Below, piece by piece: positions 1-5,394 of a DNA stretch of 6,975 nucleotides. The translations under genes were made by a program, and so were the position numbers. The notes under the pieces were generated by a model. The model worked only from the letters and a program-made list of their open reading frames with translations, made no database searches and was not told the DNA's origin. Position 1 is the stretch's first letter. Each line of letters begins with the position of its first letter. Source of the stretch: Terriglobales bacterium (lineage in GTDB: Bacteria; Acidobacteriota; Terriglobia; Terriglobales; Gp1-AA117); NCBI GenBank assembly GCA_030150795.1, contig JASLFF010000337.1, positions 1-6,975 on the forward strand, read 5' to 3'.

Positions 1-2323
1 CGACGTGACGATCGGCAATGCTCCGCGCCTGGGCAGCTTTGGTTTCCAGACGCATAACGAGAACCATGACGACGCCGTGGAAGGCGTGATCCTGATGCGC
101 CGCGATGAGCAGACGCAGACCGTGCTGAAGGCAGTACAGAAGAAAACCGAGGAGCTGAACAGCTCCATTCTTCCACGGGACGTAAAGGTACGGCCTTTTT
201 ATGACCGCAGTGATCTTGTTCAGGTCACCACAAGGACAGTCGAGGGAAATCTCTTTCGCGGAATGGTTCTTGTTTTGCTGGTGCTGTTGTTTTTCCTTGC
301 CAGCGTTCGCGCTGCGATTATTGTGGCGCTAACGATTCCGCTGGGATTGCTGTTTGCCTTCATCGTGCTGCACGCGCATGACGTTTCCGCCAACCTGCTT
401 TCTATCGGCGCGATCGATTTCGGAATCATCATTGATGTCACAGTCGTGATGGTGGAGAACATCTACCGCGAACTGGCGCTGCGCGAAGGGCAGCCATACA
501 AGCTCAATGAAGTGATTCTGGCGGCGGCCAAGGACGTTGATCGCCCCATCTTTTACTCCGTTGCCGTCATCATCGCCGGTTATCTTCCCATTTATGCGTT
601 GAGCGGGCCTTCCGGCAAGCTGTTCCATCCCATGGCGGACACCATGTCCTTTGCCCTGATCGGCGCGTTGATTCTCACGCTCACGCTGGTTCCGGTGCTG
701 GCTTCTTATATGTTCACCAAGGGCGTGAAAGAACCAAAGAACCGCGCATTTGATTGGATCAAGAAAATTTACACGCGGCAGCTTGACTGGTGTCTTGACA
801 ATCGCGGGCTGACGTTGCTGATTGCGGTTGTGATTTTCGCTGCGACGCTCTGCCTCGTCCCGTTTATCGGCGGCGAATTCATGCCGCACCTGGATGAAGG
901 CGCGCTGTGGGTCCGCGCTACCATGCCTTACACGATATCATTTGAGGAGTCGAGCAAGATCGTGCCACAAGTCCGCAACATCCTGATTTCTTACCCGCAA
1001 GTCACAGTGGTGGGCTCTGAGCATGGCCGTCCCGACGATGGCACCGATCCCACCGGTTTTTTCAACGCAGAGTTTTATGTCGGCTTGAAACCGTACGACG
1101 ATTCGTCATGGAAAGGGAAGCTCGATACCAAGGACAAGCTGATTGCTGACATTGATAAAAGACTCGAAGCTTTCCCCGGCATCATTTTCAATTACACCCA
1201 GCCGGCCGAGGATGCGGTGGACGAAGCCCTTACGGGACTCAAAAGTTCCCTGGCGGTAAAGATTTACGGCCCCGATCTTGACGTGCTGGAAAAAAAGGCC
1301 GTAGAGATCAGGAAGACCTTGCAGAGTGTTCCCGGCTTTACCGACTTGACCGTGGTGCATGAGCTGGGCCAGCCGAGCCTGAACATCAATGTGGACCGCG
1401 AGAAGATCGCGCGTTACGGCATTAACGTGGCAGATGTGGAAGCCGTGATTCAGGCGGCTGTCGGCGGGCAGGCTGCGACGCAGGTGGTGCAGGGAGAAAA
1501 GCTTTTTGATCTGGTCGTCCGCATGCAGCCGCAGTTCCGCAGCAGCGCGCAGGAAATCGGCAACCTGCTGGTGGGCACTCCGGATGGCCAGCAAATTCCT
1601 ATCAGCCAGATGGCGGAAATCAAGCAGGGAAATGGCGCGTCATTTATTTACAGGGAAAACAACCAGCGCTATATCGGCGTGCAGTACAGCATTGAGAAGC
1701 GCGATCTCCAGGGTGCGGTGGAGGATGGTCAGGCGGCGGTAAAAAAGAATGTTTCAATTCCCGACGGATACCGGGTTGAGTGGGGCGGCGAATATGATCA
1801 GTTCATTGCCGCCAAAGCGCAGCTCACGGTGATTGGCCCGCTGGCTGTTCTATTGATCTTCTTCATCCTGTTCGCACTGTACGGCAATTTCAAATTTCCT
1901 CTAGCCACCGCTTTGGGAGTAATACTTACTGAGCCGGTAGGCGCGTTGATCGCGCTTAGGCTCACGCATACACCGTTCAGCGTGTCTTCGGGGTTGGGAT
2001 TGCTTGCGTTGCTTGGAGTATCTGTGGAAACAGGTGTAATCCTGATTTCTTATATCAATAAGCTCAGGCTGGAAGGCATGGATATAACCGCAGCGACGCG
2101 CGAAGCTTCACTGCTCCGGTTGCGCCCGATCATGATGACTGCTCTGGTGGCCTGCCTTGGCCTGCTGCCGGCTGCGCTTTCCACGGGCATCGGCTCAGAC
2201 ACGCAAAAACCTTTCGCCATCGTCGTTGTCGCTGGTTTGGTATCCAGGCTGTTCCTCGGTTTCTTCATCAATCCCGTGCTCTACCGCGTTGTGGCGCGAG
2301 AAGGGGACGTATTGCAGGTTTGA
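1..2323 (+). CDS. czcA: CzcA-like heavy-metal RND efflux pump permease (5' partial)
   Basis: This is the inner-membrane proton/metal antiporter of a tripartite HME-RND system. The reading frame is open through base 1 (first whole codon at base 2), so the first about 270 residues of a usual 1020-1050 are missing, and the in-frame GTG at base 5 is not a real start. Numbering from that GTG, 'IGNAPRLG' and 'DDAVEGVILMRR' match the porter-domain region. Helices follow at about 85-122, and TM4 carries the family acidic signature 'GAIDFGIIIDVTVVMVEN' (D138, D144, E151). A second porter half spans about 290-600, and the last helices run from 605 to 762, including 'GVSVETGVILISY' with a buried Glu675. 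By eye, the CusA copper/silver residues Met573 and Met623 align with Asn354 and Glu407, which argues for a CzcA-type divalent substrate (Zn, Co, Cd or Ni) over Cu(I)/Ag(I). The partner adaptor and outer-membrane channel are not in view. Family is certain; the exact metal is not. Confidence 0.95.
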   Translation, partial: DVTIGNAPRLGSFGFQTHNENHDDAVEGVILMRRDEQTQTVLKAVQKKTEELNSSILPRDVKVRPFYDRSDLVQVTTRTVEGNLFRGMVLVLLVLLFFLASVRAAIIVALTIPLGLLFAFIVLHAHDVSANLLSIGAIDFGIIIDVTVVMVENIYRELALREGQPYKLNEVILAAAKDVDRPIFYSVAVIIAGYLPIYALSGPSGKLFHPMADTMSFALIGALILTLTLVPVLASYMFTKGVKEPKNRAFDWIKKIYTRQLDWCLDNRGLTLLIAVVIFAATLCLVPFIGGEFMPHLDEGALWVRATMPYTISFEESSKIVPQVRNILISYPQVTVVGSEHGRPDDGTDPTGFFNAEFYVGLKPYDDSSWKGKLDTKDKLIADIDKRLEAFPGIIFNYTQPAEDAVDEALTGLKSSLAVKIYGPDLDVLEKKAVEIRKTLQSVPGFTDLTVVHELGQPSLNINVDREKIARYGINVADVEAVIQAAVGGQAATQVVQGEKLFDLVVRMQPQFRSSAQEIGNLLVGTPDGQQIPISQMAEIKQGNGASFIYRENNQRYIGVQYSIEKRDLQGAVEDGQAAVKKNVSIPDGYRVEWGGEYDQFIAAKAQLTVIGPLAVLLIFFILFALYGNFKFPLATALGVILTEPVGALIALRLTHTPFSVSSGLGLLALLGVSVETGVILISYINKLRLEGMDITAATREASLLRLRPIMMTALVACLGLLPAALSTGIGSDTQKPFAIVVVAGLVSRLFLGFFINPVLYRVVAREGDVLQV

Positions 2324-2370
2324 TCGGAATTCTGTAATTGGTTTTCCTTCTTTACAAATCTTTCATGTCA

Positions 2371-2396
2371 TAATACTGTACTGGAGTACAGTATTA
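2371..2396. promoter_or_regulatory. Perfect 26-base palindrome, probable operator of the ATPase gene
   Basis: The arms TAATACTGTACT (2371-2382) and AGTACAGTATTA (2385-2396) are exact reverse complements separated by GG. The element lies 33 bases before the ATPase start codon. A -10-like CATAAT (2369-2374) overlaps the left arm, while no good -35 is visible at standard spacing (TTTACA at 2351-2356 is too close for that -10). The 2-base centre and lack of a following T-run argue against an intrinsic terminator. It is best read as the binding site of a dimeric repressor. Which one is unknown: a CopY/BlaI-type repressor or the RcnR-like protein in this window are both possible. Confidence 0.7.
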
Positions 2397-2429
2397 GATT
2401 CTTAGGGGCGGCCAACGGAGCAGCCTTTC

Positions 2430-4394
2430 ATGAAAACACTAACTTCCGGGCAAACTTTGCCTAAACAACTGCGTGGCGATTCCAGAGATATCCCTAGCCA
2501 CGGTCTGAACGATACCCCAGATAGTCCTGCGCACGAGCACGGCTGGAACGAACTTGATCTATTCAGGATTGGTTTTGTGGCACTCGCCGCCGCCGCCGTT
2601 TGGTTTCATTCCTGGGAGCCATTCCAATCCTTCAGCTTGATTGGGGTCATGGCGACCCTGATTGGCGGCTACCCCATATTTCGAGAAGCGATTGAGAACG
2701 TTCTTGAACGACGCATGACCATGGAACTCTCCATGACGATTGCGCTTTTGGCTGCACTGTTCATTCGGCAATTCTTTACTGCCCTGATCATTACGCTCTT
2801 TGTGCTGGTTGCGGAAGTATTGGAAGGCATGACTGTCAATCGCGGGCGGAAAGCGATCAAGGATTTGCTGAGCTTACTTCCCCAGACGGCCGAGATGTTC
2901 AAAGAGGGGACGGCTGTAGTTGTACCTCTAGCGGAGATACAAAAGGGTGACCGCGTTCTGGTGCGTCCGGGAGCTCGGATACCGGTAGATGGCGAGGTCT
3001 GTCGCGGAGCCTCTTATGTTGATCAAGCGGCAATTACCGGCGAATCCATGCCTGTGGAAAAGCGCAGAGGATCCTCTATCTACGCCGGCACGATTAACCA
3101 AACGGGAGTCATTGAAGCCTGGGTTACGGCGGTTGGTAAAGACAGCAGTTTTGGGAGGATTATCGAGGCCGTTGAGCGAGCAGAGCATTCGCGTGCTCCT
3201 ATTCAACGGCTGGCCGATCAGTTGGCTGGCTATCTGGTGTATTTCGCTTTGGGAGCAGCGGTTCTTACCTTTCTGCTGACACACAATTTGCGTTCGACAA
3301 TATCCGTGATCATTGTTGCTGGCGCTTGCGGAATTGCGGCTGGCACGCCACTCGCGATTCTGGGCGCAATTGGGCGTTCCGCCAAGGCAGGAGTCATCAT
3401 CAAAGGCGGCTTGTATTTGGAGCAACTGGCCAAAGTTGACACGGTTGTGCTGGACAAGACAGGAACCCTGACATTTGGTTCGCCGACCGTTGTAGCCGTA
3501 AATCCGGCTCCAGGGATCGCACCACAGGAACTACTGCGGTATGCCGCTATTGCGGAACGCTATTCTGAACATCCCGTAGGAAGAGCGGTAGTGGAGTACG
3601 CGCGCTGTCTTCTCGGTCCAATTCCGGGCCCTACAGAATTTCAATATCTCCCCGGAAAAGGCGTTACCGCAGAAGTTGACGGCAGCGAAATCTGTGTCGG
3701 CAATGCGAGTTATCTGGCCGATCACTGCACCGGAGCACCCGTATTCGCATTAGAGAACCGCAGGCCCGGCGTGCTGGTGGCCCGCAATAGAAAATATCTG
3801 GGTGCCATTCTTGTGGATGACCAGTTGCGCGACGAGGCAATCGAGGCAGTCCGGGACATCAGGGCCATGGGCATCGAGACGATTCTGCTTACCGGAGACT
3901 CGACGGACAAAGCATTGCGGGTGGCGGCGCAGCTGCAGATGAATGATGTTCGTTCCGATCTGCAGCCGCATGAAAAGCTAGCGGCCATAGAGGATTTGCA
4001 GATGTTGCAAAAAACTGTGGCCATGGTTGGCGACGGCATCAATGATGCTCCAGCATTGGTGCAGGCTGACGTGGGGATAGCCATGGGGTCGGGGGCCGAC
4101 GTGGCCCGCGAGAGTGCCGATGTTGTGCTGATTGGCAATAATCTCTTGAAATTGCGAGATGCTTTGCGCATCGCAAGAAGTTGCCGCAGCATTATTTATC
4201 AGAATTTTTACGGCACGTTGGCGATCGATCTGGTGGGAATAGTTCTTGCCGGCTATGGATTTCTAACTCCGTTGCTAGCCGCTCTTATTCATGTGACCTC
4301 TGAACTGGCTTTCATTCTGAATTCCACTCGGCTGCTGCCATCCAGACAGGTGAGCGTTGCTGTTCCAATCGAAAAGGTGGCTCAGGCGGTTTAA
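2430..4394 (+). CDS. P1B-type heavy-metal translocating ATPase with a non-canonical TM6 motif
   Basis: This ATP-driven metal exporter has 654 residues. It starts at ATG 2430 with GGAG at 2417-2420, nine bases upstream. The N-terminus has no CxxC metal-binding domain, only a short His-containing tail (H24, H35, H37). Helix pairs lie at about 45-84 and 99-132. The actuator loop carries TGES (203-206). TM5/TM6 span about 267-311. The phosphorylation motif DKTGTLT has the acceptor Asp342; the P1B-specific SEHP lies at 379-382, GKG at 409-411, TGD at 488-490 and GDGIND at 534-539. Two final helices span about 593-635. All catalytic motifs are intact. The oddity is TM6: the usual CPC/SPC triplet is Gly298-Ala299-Cys300, within 'AGACGIAAGTPLA'. 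TM7 has Asp600 where copper pumps have YN, and TM8 has 'HVTSE' (H621, E625). Substrate therefore cannot be read from known subgroup rules; the Ni/Co-type regulator nearby makes a divalent metal plausible. Probably transcribed from its own promoter. Confidence 0.95.
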   Translation: MKTLTSGQTLPKQLRGDSRDIPSHGLNDTPDSPAHEHGWNELDLFRIGFVALAAAAVWFHSWEPFQSFSLIGVMATLIGGYPIFREAIENVLERRMTMELSMTIALLAALFIRQFFTALIITLFVLVAEVLEGMTVNRGRKAIKDLLSLLPQTAEMFKEGTAVVVPLAEIQKGDRVLVRPGARIPVDGEVCRGASYVDQAAITGESMPVEKRRGSSIYAGTINQTGVIEAWVTAVGKDSSFGRIIEAVERAEHSRAPIQRLADQLAGYLVYFALGAAVLTFLLTHNLRSTISVIIVAGACGIAAGTPLAILGAIGRSAKAGVIIKGGLYLEQLAKVDTVVLDKTGTLTFGSPTVVAVNPAPGIAPQELLRYAAIAERYSEHPVGRAVVEYARCLLGPIPGPTEFQYLPGKGVTAEVDGSEICVGNASYLADHCTGAPVFALENRRPGVLVARNRKYLGAILVDDQLRDEAIEAVRDIRAMGIETILLTGDSTDKALRVAAQLQMNDVRSDLQPHEKLAAIEDLQMLQKTVAMVGDGINDAPALVQADVGIAMGSGADVARESADVVLIGNNLLKLRDALRIARSCRSIIYQNFYGTLAIDLVGIVLAGYGFLTPLLAALIHVTSELAFILNSTRLLPSRQVSVAVPIEKVAQAV

Positions 4395-4406
4395 AGGGTT
4401 CGGGCT

Positions 4407-4652
4407 GTGGCTAAGTATTCCGTGGCTAACATTTCGTCTCCCAGTTCCTGGCGCAGAGGGCCGCACCGCCTGCGAAGATCGCAACGCCCTTCCAGCGTCA
4501 GCCGTCGTGAACTCTACATCATGCTGATATATATGACTTTAATGCTGATTGCCATTTTGGTGGGCATGTACGCGGGTTGGTGGTTGCTGGTACAGGAAAA
4601 AGAGGAGATGCCGTCTGCTAACACTCAGTCTAGGTCAGGCACCTGCATTTAA
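4407..4652 (+). CDS. Small single-pass membrane protein downstream of the metal ATPase
   Basis: I do not recognise a family. The 81-residue frame opens with GTG at 4407, 12 bases after the ATPase stop, with AAAGGG at 4393-4398 as a fair ribosome binding site overlapping that stop, which suggests translational coupling. The N-terminal half is basic (residues 16-34 contain eight Arg). One strong hydrophobic helix covers about 36-62 and includes Met39, Met43, Met46 and Met54. An acidic patch, EKEEM, follows at 64-68. The positive-inside rule puts the N-terminus in the cytoplasm. A shorter product from ATG 4521 would begin inside the helix and is less likely. By position it could be an accessory or stabilising peptide of the ATPase, comparable in concept to KdpF, but that is inference. 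Coding status is likely, not proven. Confidence 0.6.
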   Translation: MAKYSVANISSPSSWRRGPHRLRRSQRPSSVSRRELYIMLIYMTLMLIAILVGMYAGWWLLVQEKEEMPSANTQSRSGTCI

Positions 4653-4653
4653 T

Positions 4654-4926
4654 TTATTTGAGATACGATCGCACAAGATCAATCAGTTCTTCCGCGCCCT
4701 GCCGTTCGCCGGGGGTCGCCTTGGGGCTCAGGACGTGGTGCCGAACGTGGCCTTCAATTACCTCATTCATTAATCCATTAATTGCGCCCCGTGTTGCGGC
4801 AATTAATTGGAGCAAATCAGCACACTCATGATCTGCATTTAAAGTGTTTTCAATGGCTTCCACCTGCCCCCGGATGCGGCGGACTCGAGCCAGCAGTTTA
4901 CCTTGTGATTCTCGGGTATGTCCCAT
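4654..4926 (-). CDS. RcnR/DmeR-type nickel/cobalt-responsive repressor (CsoR/RcnR family)
   Basis: This 90-residue all-helical DNA-binding metal sensor belongs to the CsoR/RcnR (DUF156) family and matches the length of E. coli RcnR. The start at ATG 4926 gives the family-typical 'MGHTRES'. The frame stays open upstream to an ATG at 4968, but those 14 extra codons would read through the promoter. The ligand pattern reads His3, Cys35 (in 'ADHEC', with Glu34), His60 and His64, the set used by RcnR for Ni(II)/Co(II); the Cu(I) sensor CsoR needs Cys at the third position. Position 63 is His where E. coli RcnR has Glu, giving 'GHVRHH'. Other family marks are 'RVRRIRGQVEAI' (14-25), 'LIAATRGAINGLM' (41-53) and 'ELIDLVRSYLK' at the end, which resembles DmeR of rhizobia. 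Apo-protein would repress and metal would release it. The gene converges on the small membrane protein with one base between stop codons. Confidence 0.93.
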   Translation of the reverse strand: MGHTRESQGKLLARVRRIRGQVEAIENTLNADHECADLLQLIAATRGAINGLMNEVIEGHVRHHVLSPKATPGERQGAEELIDLVRSYLK

Positions 4927-4940
4927 ACTCCCCCTAAGTA
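4926..4940. promoter_or_regulatory. RcnR-like operator, TACT-N7-AGTA with a C5/G5 tract
   Basis: The plus strand reads TACT CCCCC TA AGTA. E. coli RcnR recognises TACT-G6-N-AGTA, so the half-sites, the 15-base length and the G/C tract agree; the tract is five bases long with a two-base TA remainder. The element ends on the first base of the repressor's start codon. On the minus strand it contains the gene's GGGGG ribosome binding sequence, and its AGTA end overlaps the -10. Binding would shut off the repressor's own gene. The family specificity is known; the site assignment is by eye. Confidence 0.75.
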
Positions 4941-4942
4941 TA
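4937..4942 (-). promoter_or_regulatory. Candidate -10 of the repressor promoter
   Basis: The minus strand reads TATACT here, five of six matches to the sigma-70 consensus. No convincing -35 hexamer lies 16-18 bases upstream (the 17-base position reads CTGCGC). It overlaps the RcnR-like operator by four bases. If this is the -10, the 5' leader is very short, only a few bases before the start codon at 4926. Confidence 0.45.
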
Positions 4943-4972
4943 TTACTTGTGCTATCATTGCGCAGCATTTAC

Positions 4973-5002
4973 TTGAAAAGGCCCGAAACGAATCAGAGTA
5001 AT
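4973..5002 (+). promoter_or_regulatory. Weak candidate promoter for the secreted protein and receptor genes
   Basis: TTGAAA at 4973-4978 and AGTAAT at 4997-5002 are separated by 18 bases and point toward the gene at 5031. An alternative -10 is TAAAAT at 5010-5015, which lacks a matching -35. The divergent spacer from 4927 to 5030 also has two direct copies of TTACTTG (4943-4949 and 4969-4975). No second G-tract operator is visible on this side. Confidence 0.3.
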
Positions 5003-5030
5003 TGCAGTCTAAAATAGTAAGATTTTTGGC

Positions 5031-5336
5031 GTGAGATCATCGCAAGCCAATTTCGCGCATGCAGGCCCAGCCCGGCGCTGGGTGATAATTCTATGCCTTC
5101 TCCTGCTCTCTATCTCAGCGGCTGCCCAGACGCACTTTCATGCAGACGATCTTGCGGCCAACGCTAACCAATGCCCCATTTGCCACGTAGCGCACTCTTC
5201 AGTCCAGGTTACGTTGGTGGTGGAGCCTGATCGCGCACTTGCTATTGTTGATTTTGTCTGCACAGCCCCTGCCCCGGACCGAAAATCGAACGTTGAATTG
5301 TCCTGGCATTTTTCTCGTCCCCCGCCCGAAGCATAG
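5031..5336 (+). CDS. Small secreted His/Cys-motif protein, putative periplasmic metal binder
   Basis: I do not recognise a named family. The 101-residue product starts at GTG 5031; the ribosome binding site is weak. The n-region 'AGPARR' followed by a hydrophobic core (18-29) and the sequence SAAAQ gives a plausible Sec signal peptide cut after Ala32. The mature part opens with 'THFHADD' (34-40) and carries 'CPICHVAH' (48-55), together supplying at least four His and two Cys within about 20 residues. A third Cys is at 77, and the tail is Pro-rich. The most likely role is metal binding or sensing in the periplasm. CPICH also fits the CxxCH haem-attachment pattern, but nothing else supports a cytochrome. 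It lies divergent from the RcnR-like gene and 58 bases before the receptor gene, so it is probably co-transcribed with the receptor. Confidence 0.7.
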   Translation: MRSSQANFAHAGPARRWVIILCLLLLSISAAAQTHFHADDLAANANQCPICHVAHSSVQVTLVVEPDRALAIVDFVCTAPAPDRKSNVELSWHFSRPPPEA

Positions 5337-5385
5337 TTTTCTTTTCTCCAATTCAATCTAAAACGTCCGTATCCCAGCCCTATTT

Positions 5386-5392
5386 GGAGGAG
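5386..5392 (+). promoter_or_regulatory. Strong ribosome binding site of the receptor gene
   Basis: GGAGGAG at 5386-5392 stands just before ATG 5395. It decides the start in favour of 5395 over the second in-frame ATG at 5407. The 58-base gap before the receptor (5337-5394) holds no visible terminator or strong promoter. Confidence 0.8.
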
Positions 5393-5394
5393 CT

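Noticed and set aside
329..889. A 186-residue minus-strand open frame inside the RND pump gene
   Set aside because: It is a shadow of the strongly conserved pump frame, has no domain signature, and is rich in His/Arg/Gln as expected from antisense of this codon usage.
1106..1594. A 162-residue minus-strand frame inside the pump gene
   Set aside because: Antisense shadow with no recognisable motif and no ribosome binding site of note.
2371..2396. The palindrome as an intrinsic terminator of the pump gene
   Set aside because: The stem is AT-rich with a two-base loop and no T-run follows, so it does not fit a terminator.
2157..2405. A plus-strand frame bridging the pump end and the palindrome
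   Set aside because: Most of it overlaps the conserved pump C-terminus in another frame, and its tail runs through the operator region; no family features.
2928..3425. A 165-residue minus-strand frame inside the ATPase gene
   Set aside because: Antisense of conserved ATPase domains; no independent support.
4549..4773. A 74-residue plus-strand frame overlapping the small membrane gene and the repressor
   Set aside because: It is out of frame with the better-supported small membrane protein and antisense to the conserved repressor.
4927..4968. Longer start for the RcnR-like repressor at ATG 4968
   Set aside because: The 14 extra residues do not resemble the family, would translate the operator and -10, and the family N-terminus with His3 begins at ATG 4926.
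5172..5186. CPICH as a c-type haem site
   Set aside because: The pattern fits, but the protein is tiny, has a nearby THFH cluster and extra His, and shows no cytochrome-like axial ligand region; metal binding is the simpler reading.
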